From Aliivibrio wodanis (GTDB lineage: Bacteria > Pseudomonadota > Gammaproteobacteria > Enterobacterales > Vibrionaceae), in the NCBI GenBank assembly GCA_000953695.1, contig LN554846.1, positions 1,984,001 to 2,048,000 of the forward strand: a stretch of DNA of 64,000 bases. The letters run 5' to 3'. Position 1 is the stretch's first letter. Every line of letters begins with the position of its first letter. Both the position numbers and the translations under genes were made by a program. Below the pieces are notes generated by a model. The model worked only from the letters and a program-made list of their open reading frames with translations, had not been told where the DNA came from and did no database searches. Shown in pieces: positions 54,696 to 64,000 of the stretch.

Positions 54696-55709
54696 ATGGA
54701 AAGAAAACACATTTACATCGCCTATACAGGCGGCACAATCGGCATGTTGAAATCTGATGATCATGGTTATGTACCTGCATCAGGCTTTATGCAACATCAA
54801 CTAAAACAAATGCCTGAGTTTCACCGTGCAGAAATGCCAATTTTCACCATTCACGAATATGAGCCATTAATTGATTCATCTGACATGACGCCAGAAGATT
54901 GGCAACGTATTGCAGATGATATTCGTGCTAACTACGATAAATACGACGGATTTGTAATTCTTCATGGTACGGATACCATGGCCTACACAGCATCAGCACT
55001 TTCATTTATGCTTGAGAACCTTGGAAAACCAGTGATCGTAACTGGCTCTCAAATTCCTCTTGCTGAGCTACGCTCTGATGGCCAAAGCAACTTATTAAAT
55101 GCCTTACACATTGCGGCTAACTACCCGATTAACGAAGTCACATTATTCTTCAACAACAAGTTAATTCGTGGTAACCGTAGTACAAAATCACACGCTGATG
55201 GTTTTGACGCTTTCTCTTCGCCAAACCTGTCACCATTACTTGAAGCGGGTATTAATATCCAAATCAACGGTGCTGAAATCAATAAACAGCCTGAAGGTGA
55301 ATTCACGGTTAATAATATTACGCCACAACCAATTGGCGTAGTAACCATGTACCCAGGTATCTCAGCAGAAGTGATTAAAAACACATTACGCCAACCTGTG
55401 AATGCAATGATATTACTCACTTTTGGTGTCGGTAATGCCCCACAAAACCCAGAGCTTTTAGCACAACTAAAAGACGCTTCTGAGCGTGGCGTTGTCGTTG
55501 TAAACTTAACTCAATGTTTATCAGGAAAAGTAAACATGGGTGGTTACGCAACAGGTTGTGCGCTTGCTGAAGCCGGTGTGATCAGTGGTTATGATATGAC
55601 CCCAGAAGCAGCGCTAGCTAAACTGCACTACTTACTAAGTAAAGATCTGCCTTATGAAACCATGCGTACCATGATGCAGCAAAGTTTACGTGGCGAGTTA
55701 ACTCACTAA
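54696..55709 (+). CDS. ansA: L-asparaginase I (cytoplasmic)
   Basis: A 337-residue enzyme that hydrolyses asparagine to aspartate and ammonia. The first active-site threonine is in AYTGGTIGM and the second in ILHGTDTMAYTASAL. There is no signal peptide, which fits the cytoplasmic type I enzyme. The ATG has no strong ribosome site. It ends at a strong terminator. Confidence 0.96.
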   Translation: MERKHIYIAYTGGTIGMLKSDDHGYVPASGFMQHQLKQMPEFHRAEMPIFTIHEYEPLIDSSDMTPEDWQRIADDIRANYDKYDGFVILHGTDTMAYTASALSFMLENLGKPVIVTGSQIPLAELRSDGQSNLLNALHIAANYPINEVTLFFNNKLIRGNRSTKSHADGFDAFSSPNLSPLLEAGINIQINGAEINKQPEGEFTVNNITPQPIGVVTMYPGISAEVIKNTLRQPVNAMILLTFGVGNAPQNPELLAQLKDASERGVVVVNLTQCLSGKVNMGGYATGCALAEAGVISGYDMTPEAALAKLHYLLSKDLPYETMRTMMQQSLRGELTH

Positions 55710-55732
55710 AAACAAGGTTATCTTGTTATAAT

Positions 55733-55770
55733 AAAAAGGCTTCCCTGATATTCTCATGGGAAGCCTTTTT
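55733..55770 (+). terminator. Terminator after ansA
   Basis: AAAAAGGCTTCCC (55733-55745), 12-base loop, GGGAAGCCTTTTT (55758-55770). Confidence 0.88.
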
Positions 55771-55787
55771 TATTCTATTAACGAATC

Positions 55788-55850
55788 CAATACCAGTAAT
55801 TATCTTTTCATCATTACTGGTTAAATCACTGAGTGGCTGCGTTAACTCTA
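55788..55850 (+). repeat. Truncated ATACCA-family repeat
   Basis: ATACCAGTAATTATC, then CATTACTGGTTAAATCAC, then GCGTTAA match the left third of the 162-bp elements in the same order. The right part is missing. The CCAGTAAT/ATTACTGG hairpin (55793-55800, 55813-55820) is intact. It lies between the convergent ansA and asd genes. Confidence 0.65.
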
Positions 55851-55858
55851 CTCAGAGA

Positions 55859-56974
55859 TTATTTCTTTTCGTTAAGAATGATACGCAATGTACGACGAAG
55901 TGGCTCTGCTGCACCCCATAGTAATTGGTCACCAACGGTAAAGGCATTCAAGAAATCATTACCCATCGACATCTTACGTAAACGACCTACTGGCACAGAC
56001 AAAGTACCTGTAACTTTTGCAGGTGTTAACTCTTGAGCAGTAATATCACGCTCATTTGGAATAACTTTAACCCAATCATTATGCGTTGCGATGATCTCTT
56101 CGATCTCATCCATTGGGACATCTTGTTTCAATTTGATCGTTAATGCTTGAGAGTGACAACGCATTGCACCGATACGTACACAAGTACCATCAATCGCAAT
56201 TGGTGAATCTTGAAGACCAAGGATCTTGTTGGTTTCAACCGTTGCTTTCCACTCTTCTTTGCTCTGGCCGTTTTCGCGCTTCACATCAATCCAAGGGATC
56301 AATGAACCAGCTAGTGGAGCTCCAAACTCTGATGTAGGGAAAGAATCAGAACGAATTGTCTCTGCTACTTTTCTATCAATATCTAAAATAGAGCTTGAAG
56401 GATTTGCTAGTTCAGAGGTCACGCAATCATTCACTACGCCCATTTGAGAAATTAGCTCACGCATATTTTTCGCACCAGCACCAGAAGCCGCTTGATACGT
56501 CATAGCACTAACCCACTCAACTAGACCTGCTTTATATAAGCCACCAAGACCCATTAGCATCAAGCTAACCGTACAGTTACCACCAACATAGGTGTTAGTA
56601 CCAGCATGAATGCCTTGTTGAATTTGATCAAAGTTCACTGGGTCAAGCGTAATAATCGCATCATCTTTCATACGTAACGTAGATGCAGCATCAATCCAGT
56701 AGCCTTTCCAACCTGCTTGGCGAAGTGCTGGGTATACTTTTTCAGTATAGCTACCACCTTGACAGGTAATAATTGCATCTAATTTTAGTAAAGACTGAAT
56801 ATCAAATGCATCTTGCAGTAAACCGGCATCCTTTCCAAGGTTTGGAGCTGGAATTCCAACTTGTGATGTAGTGTAAAATACAGGTTCAATATGGTCAAAA
56901 TCACGTTCTTCAACCATACGCTGCATTAATACTGAACCCACCATTCCGCGCCAGCCGACTAAACCTACTCTCAT
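55859..56974 (-). CDS. asd: Aspartate-semialdehyde dehydrogenase
   Basis: A 371-residue NADPH enzyme making aspartate semialdehyde for lysine, threonine, methionine and peptidoglycan precursors. The same compound feeds the norspermidine operon at 22-28 kb. The Rossmann start is [20 protein letters not shown] and the catalytic cysteine is in [19 protein letters not shown] at 56974 follows GGGAGAG and gives the standard length; the frame open to 57082 is not needed. It is divergent from the NhaC-type antiporter gene. Confidence 0.96.
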   Translation of the reverse strand: MRVGLVGWRGMVGSVLMQRMVEERDFDHIEPVFYTTSQVGIPAPNLGKDAGLLQDAFDIQSLLKLDAIITCQGGSYTEKVYPALRQAGWKGYWIDAASTLRMKDDAIITLDPVNFDQIQQGIHAGTNTYVGGNCTVSLMLMGLGGLYKAGLVEWVSAMTYQAASGAGAKNMRELISQMGVVNDCVTSELANPSSSILDIDRKVAETIRSDSFPTSEFGAPLAGSLIPWIDVKRENGQSKEEWKATVETNKILGLQDSPIAIDGTCVRIGAMRCHSQALTIKLKQDVPMDEIEEIIATHNDWVKVIPNERDITAQELTPAKVTGTLSVPVGRLRKMSMGNDFLNAFTVGDQLLWGAAEPLRRTLRIILNEKK

Positions 56975-57596
56975 TGTACTCTCCCTGTAATTAAAAAATA
57001 AAAATTGCTTACTCCATCTATATGATGAACAGAACAAAATCTCAAGCACTATTTGTTCTATTCCCTCTTTTTTATGCATCAAAATTTACTACGTTCTATC
57101 TCTTTGCTTCAACTTAACCGTGCATAAAAGAAACAACTATAAAATTAACTTTATTTATCACTCCATTTTCAATTAACATAAAGCACACTTTAACCCTCTT
57201 ATAGCAACATATTTGGTTAATATGATTAAAAACCAAGACTTAAGGATACTTACATACTGTTACAGTTCATAAAATTTCACATACAAGCTTAAATGCAAAC
57301 GATTACTCTGATTATTAGTTAATAATTGCAAATTAAAATCACATATAGCAAAAATAATTAACACAAAATAAAAACATTAACTTAGTGTCAAAATCAATCA
57401 ACTCATAATTTAATACCAATATTTAACCAAAAATTCACTTTAAAACAGTCCATTAACACCACTATAGATAGAAATCACAAATCAATCATAGTTAATCGAT
57501 CTCTTGTTGATCATCAGGTAAAGTGATCCTCGTTTAGAAAACACAATCCCTTATCGTATGAATTTTATTCATGCATACAAAAAAGAGGCTTTATAC
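56975..57596. other. asd / antiporter divergent region
   Basis: A long AT-rich region of about 620 bases. It carries no gene and no riboswitch-like blocks that I could see; the lysine L-box elements of the other NhaC leader are absent here. Promoters for both genes must lie in it. Confidence 0.4.
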
Positions 57597-59033
57597 ATGA
57601 AGCAAGCAACGACAAAGTTACCTTCGTTAATGCAGGTAATTATATCTTTAGGGCTATTTCTACTTCTTGCCTTTTCTTTCACGGCACAACTTGATCTACC
57701 TATCCAATTAGCACTTTATATTGGTTGGTTCATTATCATTACTCTTGGTATCAAGTTAGGTCATGATTACAAATCTTTAGAAAAAGCAGCTCTAAATGGC
57801 ATCTCCAATGGACTAGGAGCGGTATTAATTCTCTTGGCTGTAGGTGCTTTAGTAGGCACTTGGATTTCTGGCGGTATTGTTCCAACCATCATTTACTATG
57901 GTTTAAAAGCAATTCATCCATCAATCTTCCTTCTTGCAACGATGATCATCTGTTCACTAACAGCGTTAGCGACTGGCACTTCTTGGGGTGCTGCTGGTAC
58001 TGCTGGTATTGCAATGATGGGGATTGGGCAAGGTCTTGGTGTTCCAGCTCCAATTACGGCAGGTGCTATCCTTTCTGGTTGTTACTTTGGCGATAAGATG
58101 TCTCCACTGTCTGACTCAGTAATTCTTGCCTCTTCTATGTCTGGCGTTGAAGTCATGGAACACATCAAGGGTATGCTTCCAGTTGCACTTATCAGCTACA
58201 TTATTACTGGTATCATGTTTACTGCCTTTGGTTTCCATTACGCAGGTAACGTTGACATGAGCCAAGTAGACTCAGTAATCCTTGCGATGGAAAATCAGTT
58301 TGTAATCTCTCCATTCTCATTTGTTCCTGTCGTAATAGTGCTTGGTTTACTAGCAATGCGTATGCCTTCTTTCCCAGTAATCAGCTTTGGTTCTCTTCTG
58401 GGTATTATCTGGGCTGTGATGGTTCAAGATATCGACTTTTTAACGGCATTCAATACTGCATGGGCTCCGTTCTCAATTGAATCTGGTGTTGGCTTTATTG
58501 ACTCAATCCTAAACCGTGGCGGCATGTCTTCAATGCTAGGTTCAGTAGCGGTAATAATCTTTGGTTTAGGCTTTGGTGGTTTATTAGATAAAGTTGGCGT
58601 ACTAGAAACTGTCGCTAAGCTTTTCGAAAAACGCGTACAAGGCCCAGGTTCACTAGCGACAAGTACAATTGCTACGGCTTTCTTTGGTAACATCTTCGGC
58701 TCAGCAATGTACGTATCTCTTATCCTGACGCCAAAGATTTGTGCGAAAAACTACGACCGTTTAGGCTATAAGCGTAAGAACCTTTCTCGTAACGCAGAAT
58801 TCGGCGGAACGTTAACCTCTGGTATGGTTCCATGGAGTGATAATGGTATCTACATGGCAAGTATTTTAGGTGTTGCGACACTGTCTTACGCACCGTTCAT
58901 GTGGTTAAGTTTTGTATGTATTATCGTGACAATCGTGACATCTTACATGGGTTGGTTTGTTGATAAATGTGAGCCAACCATCACAGCAGAAGATACTGAC
59001 GAAGCGATTGCAGTAGAAACAAAAACAGCGTAA
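57597..59033 (+). CDS. NhaC-family Na+/H+ antiporter
   Basis: A 478-residue membrane protein with about 11-12 hydrophobic segments. NhaC family motifs include TGTSWGAAGTAGIAMMGIG, SGCYFGDKMSPLSDSVILAS and LTSGMVPWSDNGIYMAS. ATG at 57597 follows GAGG by 8 bases and is preferred over 57558. Within the family it resembles bacterial NhaC/MleN antiporters, so it may exchange an organic acid or a cation. It is a different protein from the riboswitch-controlled NhaC at 36413. Confidence 0.88.
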   Translation: MKQATTKLPSLMQVIISLGLFLLLAFSFTAQLDLPIQLALYIGWFIIITLGIKLGHDYKSLEKAALNGISNGLGAVLILLAVGALVGTWISGGIVPTIIYYGLKAIHPSIFLLATMIICSLTALATGTSWGAAGTAGIAMMGIGQGLGVPAPITAGAILSGCYFGDKMSPLSDSVILASSMSGVEVMEHIKGMLPVALISYIITGIMFTAFGFHYAGNVDMSQVDSVILAMENQFVISPFSFVPVVIVLGLLAMRMPSFPVISFGSLLGIIWAVMVQDIDFLTAFNTAWAPFSIESGVGFIDSILNRGGMSSMLGSVAVIIFGLGFGGLLDKVGVLETVAKLFEKRVQGPGSLATSTIATAFFGNIFGSAMYVSLILTPKICAKNYDRLGYKRKNLSRNAEFGGTLTSGMVPWSDNGIYMASILGVATLSYAPFMWLSFVCIIVTIVTSYMGWFVDKCEPTITAEDTDEAIAVETKTA

Positions 59034-59072
59034 TTCATACTGCTCTACCTTTAAATAGCGTCATCTAAATAG

Positions 59073-59109
59073 AAAAATGCCAGCGGTTGACTCAACCACT
59101 GGCATTTTT
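59073..59109 (+). terminator. Terminator after the antiporter gene
   Basis: AAAAATGCCAG-C-GGTTG, loop ACT, CAACC-A-CTGGCATTTTT: a 16-bp stem with one mismatch. Confidence 0.88.
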
Positions 59110-59156
59110 ATGTCTATTTTTTATGTTCTAACTATTATCTATAGCCATCACAATAT

Positions 59157-60377
59157 TTATACAACCGTTTTTTTCACAGCTGCTCGTTTACCTAAGAAGT
59201 AACCTAAGCCTAAAGGCGCAAAGAAAATAGCTAAGATAAATAAGATGAAGTAAATAATGGTGCTCTTAATCAAATCAATGACTTTATCTATCGCAAGTGT
59301 CAGCACATCTTGTGAGACTTTATCTAAATCTTGAGTAAACTTCTCACGCTCTTGAGAAACAATAATCGCAATCGCATTACGCTCCCTCTCAACCATATTC
59401 ACTAACTCTTGACGTTCACGAGCAACCATCGCCTCTAAAGCAATACGCTCAGCACTGAGTTGATTTAACTTGTCATCTGTCTTTAGATCCAAATCGTCAA
59501 GTAATGGCTGTAACTGTAAGCTCATTTGCTCTGCTAGATTTTGCATATACTCAGGGTTGTTGTTCACAAAGTCTTGAAATGACTCAGAGGTATCGCGCAA
59601 GCTTTCCATGGTTTTATTAATATCATTCGCATTCACATTGCTATTCATGGCGATTAATTGCGCTTTCCATGTCATTATCTTTGGTGTTTGCTCTGATACT
59701 AACCCCAAGCGATCGGACACATCACCTAGTGCTTCAGGCATGGTTCCTAACGTAGCTACCGCTTCAGTTTCATCGATATTTTGATGAGCCAACCACGCTT
59801 TTAATGCCGGTGTTCTTCGCATCATCACATTCTCAAATGGATGTTCTGCAACAAACTCGGTAATAAAGTCTTGAGCATCACTAAACTCTGAACTCGACAA
59901 CAGCTTCTCTGCCATTTTTTTAATGTCATCATTCAGAACTTGGCTTGTTTTAAAAGCGACATCGCCATCAAATAATTCAGAATCTTTTCCTTCTGGTGAG
60001 AAAAATTGTTCCATTTGTGCAGCAAAGACCCAAGTATCAATTAAGGCTATTTTGGGAGACACTTGATACGCCGCACGCTGCAATCCTTCTTCTGCATGGA
60101 TTTTCCATAACAAAACATACGATTGATGTAAGGTATCATCTTTAGGGTACGTCGCTGATATTTGATCCGCAGCAGATTCTACTTCACTAAAGAAATGTTT
60201 GCTGTATTCGCGGGTTAAAATACGAGTATTGAGTTCTGCCGTCGTTAACGGTACAGATTGAGACTCTATCTTTAGCTCAAGCAAAGAACAGCCATTAAGC
60301 AGAAAAAGGGATAGAGCTATCGAGAAGAGCTTAGAAACAGAGAGCTTAGAAACAAAGAGTTTAGAGGTGTATTTCAT
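59157..60377 (-). CDS. Lipoprotein-signal protein with C-terminal membrane anchor
   Basis: A 406-residue protein that I do not recognise. It starts at ATG 60377 after GGTAGGG. The N-terminus has a lipobox-type signal (SLFLLNGC), preceded by a repetitive KLFVSKLSVSKLF stretch. A helical body is followed by a coiled coil around 290-360 rich in Glu, Arg and Gln (MVARERQELVNMVERERNAI). The C-terminus has a membrane helix, STIIYFILFILAIFFAPLGL, with a short basic tail. The combination suggests a protein anchored at both ends, perhaps spanning between lipid attachment and the inner membrane. It is a single gene between terminated neighbours. Confidence 0.7.
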   Translation of the reverse strand: MKYTSKLFVSKLSVSKLFSIALSLFLLNGCSLLELKIESQSVPLTTAELNTRILTREYSKHFFSEVESAADQISATYPKDDTLHQSYVLLWKIHAEEGLQRAAYQVSPKIALIDTWVFAAQMEQFFSPEGKDSELFDGDVAFKTSQVLNDDIKKMAEKLLSSSEFSDAQDFITEFVAEHPFENVMMRRTPALKAWLAHQNIDETEAVATLGTMPEALGDVSDRLGLVSEQTPKIMTWKAQLIAMNSNVNANDINKTMESLRDTSESFQDFVNNNPEYMQNLAEQMSLQLQPLLDDLDLKTDDKLNQLSAERIALEAMVARERQELVNMVERERNAIAIIVSQEREKFTQDLDKVSQDVLTLAIDKVIDLIKSTIIYFILFILAIFFAPLGLGYFLGKRAAVKKTVV

Positions 60378-60519
60378 GAACAACCCTACCTAACCAGAAT
60401 TTTATAATTAAAGAATAGATAGGGTATCATTTTGCAAAAATCAAGTTATCAAATATTTGAGAACAAACCGTTAATTATCCATAAATCAACGGTTTTATAT
60501 TTTGCAATATAAGCACGAG

Positions 60520-61536
60520 TTATGATTCAGAAGAACCCAGACGCCGTGTTAATTGATCTTTTAAGTTTGGCGGCGTGCCTTTGATTGTTAAAGTATCTGT
60601 TTCTGGATCATAGAAAACACGTTCACCCAGTAACATCGCATCAAAGTTCAAAGATAAACCACCGCCAGCACCAACAAACTTAGTAAGTTTACGCATTGCA
60701 GTGCGATCAACAGGGAAAGATTCTTCTAATTCATAGCCTTGCTCTTCAGCAAACTGGTAAAAATTAGAGCCTGATTCAGAGGTTGGTAATTCACCAGATA
60801 ACTCTTTGACGGTTAACTCTTCACCCGCTTGAAGTTGGCCATTGCAGTAATCATATACGCTTTTACGATATTGCTGTTTTTCTTCTTTTTCTAAACGCTC
60901 ATCTGCACAGAAATCTTCGACAGCTTGCATCAATACTTGGTTTTGCACCTTAGTATCCATGCCTACATCTGCTTGTAAGAAATCTAAGAAGAAATCAGAG
61001 ACTTTACGTCCTACACGCCCTTTAATGAACGTCAGGTAACGATTTGAGTCTGAATCCGTTTCCCAAGTTGATAAATCAATACGTGCCGCAATGTCCATTT
61101 TCGCAATATCAAGGTAATCAGTAGAGCTGATATCTAGTTGCTCCGTTACCTTCATACTCTCGTTTGATGGTAATACTGCGACAAACAAATACTCTGTTGC
61201 TAACGAACGATATTCAGCGATAACTAAAATACCTTCTTCAGCAAATGGGTATTTAATCAGCTCTGATTTTAATTTCTCTGCTGATTTATTACTGAATTCT
61301 AAAAATGGCGTTTCATTCTTACGAACGGAACCTAACCAATGCCCGAACTCACTTTCAGTCTTAAATACACCAAAGCCTTTGCCTGCTTTAGAGTTAAAGA
61401 CACGATGCAGCTCAGATACGAGGGCTTCAGTGAACTCTTCATTCTCAAGAGTTTGATTTCGTAGACAAACTTCGAGTTCATCTTGCTCATTTTTTACTAA
61501 TTTATGTAAAATTACGTTTGAAAGGGTTAAACTCAT
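60520..61536 (-). CDS. yejK: Nucleoid-associated protein YejK (NdpA)
   Basis: A 338-residue NdpA/YejK family protein found on the nucleoid in E. coli. MSLTLSNVILHKLVKNEQDE matches the family N-terminus, so ATG 61536 is preferred over the open frame to 61578. Further family stretches are FGVFKTESEFGHWLGSV, YLTFIKGRVGRKVSDFFLDF and FVGAGGGLSLNFDAMLLGER. It is divergent from yejL, the usual order in gammaproteobacteria. Confidence 0.93.
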   Translation of the reverse strand: MSLTLSNVILHKLVKNEQDELEVCLRNQTLENEEFTEALVSELHRVFNSKAGKGFGVFKTESEFGHWLGSVRKNETPFLEFSNKSAEKLKSELIKYPFAEEGILVIAEYRSLATEYLFVAVLPSNESMKVTEQLDISSTDYLDIAKMDIAARIDLSTWETDSDSNRYLTFIKGRVGRKVSDFFLDFLQADVGMDTKVQNQVLMQAVEDFCADERLEKEEKQQYRKSVYDYCNGQLQAGEELTVKELSGELPTSESGSNFYQFAEEQGYELEESFPVDRTAMRKLTKFVGAGGGLSLNFDAMLLGERVFYDPETDTLTIKGTPPNLKDQLTRRLGSSES

Positions 61537-61612
61537 AATAGAAAAGGTTTTTAGTTGACGTGCATAGTAGGTTATCATAAGCCGCTTTCACTATCATTAA
61601 CTGAAAAGACTT

Positions 61613-61843
61613 ATGGCTATTACTACTTCGAAATACAGCAACAAGCAAATTGAACAAATGTTAACAGAGATGGTCGATGTACTAGATAAACATCGTGCAC
61701 CTGCTGATCTATCTTTAATGTTGGTTGGTAACATTGCAACTAATGTTCTAAACCAAGAAGTGCCAGCGGAACAGCGTAAAATCATCGCTGAAAAATTTGC
61801 TCAAGCATTGCTTAGCTCACTAGAACTACCAAAAACTCACTAA
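61613..61843 (+). CDS. yejL: YejL family protein (UPF0352)
   Basis: A 76-residue helical cytoplasmic protein, the family's usual length. Motifs are [20 protein letters not shown] and [19 protein letters not shown], followed by [15 protein letters not shown]. The function is unknown. It lies 19 bases before yejM and is probably cotranscribed with it. Confidence 0.93.
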   Translation: MAITTSKYSNKQIEQMLTEMVDVLDKHRAPADLSLMLVGNIATNVLNQEVPAEQRKIIAEKFAQALLSSLELPKTH

Positions 61844-61862
61844 GAGCGAGAATTCAATTACC

Positions 61863-63671
61863 ATGGTTGATAGCGGAAATACCTACGGCGACAAAGTCTC
61901 TAAGCTAATTACTTGGGGTCACTGGTTCAGCTTTTTCAATATCATTGCAGCAATGCTTGTTGGTACACGTTATATATCGCAATCACCATGGCCTGAGACG
62001 CTACTTGGACAGACCTATCTGGTATTAAACTGGATAGGTCATTTTGGTTTTTTGGTTTTTGGATTCTACATTCTTGTACTTTTTCCTCTAACCTTTATAA
62101 CGCCATCCCAGCGCTTAATGCGAGTCTTAAGTGTCATCATAGCAACAGCCGGTATGACCTTACTGCTGCTCGATACTTATGCTTATCAAAATCTTCACCT
62201 GCATATTACCCCACTGGTTTGGGATATGCTGTTGAACAACGATAAATCAAATTTAAACACACAATGGCAATATTTGTTCATTGTTGTTCCAGTAATCTTT
62301 TTATTACAGCTTTCATTATCTGAATGGGTCTGGAATAAATTACGAAAACTTACCCATAAACATGTTGGTCGCCCTTTTGCCATTCTATTTTCAGTAGCCT
62401 TCATTGGTAGTCATTTAATACATACTTGGGCAGACGCATCGGCTTATGGCCCAGTAACCGCCCAACGAGCTACATTCCCACTCTCTTATCCAATGACTGC
62501 ACGCTCATTTTTAGAAAAACACGGTTTCCTTGATAGTGAAGCACTAGCAAGGCAAATCGAAGAAGAAGGTGTAGGTGGTGCAAAAGAAGCGATGCGCTAT
62601 CCTCTTGAACCAATTAGATTTAAAGAAAAGCAGACAGAATATAATTTACAGATCATTATGATTGATAGTTTACGCTCTGATACGTTAAATCATACTGACA
62701 CACCAAACTTAACACGCTTTGCTCAAAATAATTTAAATTACAACAACCATTACAGTGCAAGTAATAACCCAACAAGTTTGTTTGGGTTATTCTATGGATT
62801 GCCAGGAAGTTATGTTGATAATTTTAGAAACTCAAGCGTTGAATCACCGATCTTAGCTGAGCTACATACCCGGGATTATACATTTGGATTATTTAGTGGT
62901 GATAATTTTAACTCTTCACTATATAAACAAATTATCTTTACTCAGGGAGAACTGAGTAATACTGAAGAAAAAATGACAGATAGCAAGGCAATAAGCCAAT
63001 GGAATTCATGGTTTTCCACCCAAGAATCAAACAAACCGTGGTTCAGCTATTTAGAGTTAACTTCGGTCTCGAAATACGATAGTTCAGAGCCTATTTCAAC
63101 AACAAATACTGACCAAAGTGTGTTTGAAATAAACTACCGTAAAGCCGTCAGAAAAACAGACCAACAATTAAGAGCCGTTTTAAATACATTAAAACAATCT
63201 CCTGATTGGGAAAAAACCATTGTTGTTATTACTTCAAATCACGGTATGGAGTTTAATGAAACAAACACAAACAGCTGGGGAGCAAGCTCTAACTTTAGTC
63301 AATATCAATTACGCGTACCAATGTTGATTCACTGGCCTAACGCTGAACCTGAGTTAATTACAACTCGTTCAAGTCATTTAGATCTTGCACCAACATTGAT
63401 GGAGTCATTTTTAAGAACAACAACCACATCAAAAAGCTATAGTAGTGGGTTAAATTTATTGACTCTAGATGGTGAACGTAATTGGTTGCTTGCTGGTGAT
63501 AGAAAGAACATTGCTCTAATCACTGATACTAATACCGTTGTTATTGATACCTTTGGTAACTATAAAGTTTACGATGAAAACTATCGTCGCTTAAAGGATG
63601 AAAAACCTAAGCTCTCCTTATTAATGCAGGGCGTATCAGAACTCAAACGGTTTTATCATCCTAAGAAGTAA
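61863..63671 (+). CDS. yejM: Inner-membrane sulfatase-fold protein YejM (PbgA/LapC)
   Basis: A 602-residue protein with five membrane helices in the first about 200 residues, then a periplasmic alkaline phosphatase/sulfatase-fold domain (IIMIDSLRSDTLNHTDTPNL; VVITSNHGMEFNET). In enterobacteria this protein senses periplasmic LPS and tunes LpxC turnover through LapB and FtsH; the domain is thought not to be a working sulfatase. The length and the position after yejL fit. A terminator follows the stop. Confidence 0.94.
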   Translation: MVDSGNTYGDKVSKLITWGHWFSFFNIIAAMLVGTRYISQSPWPETLLGQTYLVLNWIGHFGFLVFGFYILVLFPLTFITPSQRLMRVLSVIIATAGMTLLLLDTYAYQNLHLHITPLVWDMLLNNDKSNLNTQWQYLFIVVPVIFLLQLSLSEWVWNKLRKLTHKHVGRPFAILFSVAFIGSHLIHTWADASAYGPVTAQRATFPLSYPMTARSFLEKHGFLDSEALARQIEEEGVGGAKEAMRYPLEPIRFKEKQTEYNLQIIMIDSLRSDTLNHTDTPNLTRFAQNNLNYNNHYSASNNPTSLFGLFYGLPGSYVDNFRNSSVESPILAELHTRDYTFGLFSGDNFNSSLYKQIIFTQGELSNTEEKMTDSKAISQWNSWFSTQESNKPWFSYLELTSVSKYDSSEPISTTNTDQSVFEINYRKAVRKTDQQLRAVLNTLKQSPDWEKTIVVITSNHGMEFNETNTNSWGASSNFSQYQLRVPMLIHWPNAEPELITTRSSHLDLAPTLMESFLRTTTTSKSYSSGLNLLTLDGERNWLLAGDRKNIALITDTNTVVIDTFGNYKVYDENYRRLKDEKPKLSLLMQGVSELKRFYHPKK

Positions 63672-63684
63672 ATAACCTCATAAG

Positions 63685-63712
63685 AATCCCTTTCTCATAA
63701 AGGGATTTTTTA
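63685..63712 (+). terminator. Terminator after yejM
   Basis: AATCCCTTT (63685-63693), 5-base loop, AAAGGGATT (63699-63707), then T run. Confidence 0.85.
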
Positions 63713-63808
63713 TATCTAATATTTCAACCAAACTAAATTATCGACCTAAATCTACTTTTTTTCACATAAAATAGTTAAGATATAAAATCAAAATAAATAG
63801 AGGTGTAT

Positions 63809-64000
63809 ATGAAACTATTGCTTGTGGAAGATAATCAAGATATTGCGGGGATCATTTTTGATTTCTTTGAGATTAAAGGCTACGTATTAGATTATGCAAG
63901 TGATGGTCAGCAAGGCTACGAACTCGCTAAAAAAGAACATTTTGATTTAATTATTCTTGATGTCATGCTGCCTAAAATGGATGGCTTAACAGTATGTAAT
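63809..64000 (+). CDS. Response regulator, N-terminal part only
   Basis: The first 64 codons of a receiver domain, cut by the window edge. It begins MKLLLVEDNQDIAGIIFDFF with the acidic pair, and the phospho-acceptor Asp is in FDLIILDVMLPKMDGL. The pattern is that of OmpR/PhoB-type regulators. AGAGGTG precedes the ATG. A partner kinase may follow outside the window. Confidence 0.85.
   Translation, partial: MKLLLVEDNQDIAGIIFDFFEIKGYVLDYASDGQQGYELAKKEHFDLIILDVMLPKMDGLTVCN

Noticed and set aside
56975-57082. 36-residue N-terminal extension of Asd
   Set aside because: ATG 56974 follows GGGAGAG and begins the conserved Rossmann motif; the extension is unlike any Asd.
56975-57596. A second lysine riboswitch before the antiporter gene near asd
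   Set aside because: None of the L-box blocks (GCCGAAG, AGAGGCGC, GGAGCGCTAC) is present on either strand.

Overview
The window is chromosomal DNA, rich in A and T, from a member of the Vibrionaceae, most likely Aliivibrio (A. fischeri group). This rests on recognised family content and gene order: a TonB2-type cluster with TtpC, a norspermidine operon (fused aminotransferase/decarboxylase, dehydrogenase, nspC), a FadR carrying the Vibrio-type insertion, a lysine-riboswitch NhaC transporter, and the fadR/nhaB/dsbB and yejK/yejL/yejM blocks. No database search was possible, so the species assignment is inference.

Layout. 1-9.2 kb: a partial unknown gene, a UPF0319 secreted protein behind a strong palindrome, a chemoreceptor, a divergent torS/torT sensor pair, mgsA, alaE and a UPF0149 protein. 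9.2-11.9 kb is the accessory patch: a decayed TnpB (IS200/IS605) end, then a frameshifted secreted trypsin-like protease with chitin-binding modules between two 162-bp near-identical inverted repeats, then tRNA-Ser. 12-17 kb: a tightly overlapping six-gene TonB2 energy-transduction operon preceded by a Fur-like box. 17-22 kb: helD, a YccS-like membrane protein and a GcvR-like ACT protein. 22.4-27.8 kb: norspermidine biosynthesis.

27.8-29.6 kb: a minus-strand tRNA array (Cys, Gly, Leu, Gly, Leu, Gly) that ends in 186-bp tandem units, each made of a scrambled tRNA-Gly relic and an intrinsic terminator. 29.8-36.3 kb: pgsA, uvrC, the response regulator uvrY, DNA polymerase II and a nucleotidyltransferase-like gene. 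36.4-38.3 kb: a NhaC-family transporter with a lysine riboswitch. 38.5-45 kb: an H-NS-like protein, a MipA/OmpV-like outer-membrane protein, fadR divergent from nhaB-dsbB, a SEC-C protein and an orphan type IV pilin. 45-55.7 kb: dusC, a GGDEF cyclase, a DUF5718-like protein, topB, fadH, sppA and ansA. 55.8-64 kb: asd divergent from a second NhaC-family antiporter, an unusual lipoprotein, yejK divergent from yejL-yejM, and the first 64 codons of an OmpR-type response regulator.

Most of the window is ordinary core genome. The parts most worth a second look are the repeat-flanked frameshifted protease, the decaying tRNA-Gly/terminator tandem array, a terminator-like hairpin whose U-tract runs directly into the topB start codon, a 13-bp-arm palindrome ending two bases before a start codon, and a dispersed family of about 160-175-bp elements with ATACCA/TGGTAT ends. 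I found no CRISPR array, prophage block or obvious defence system.
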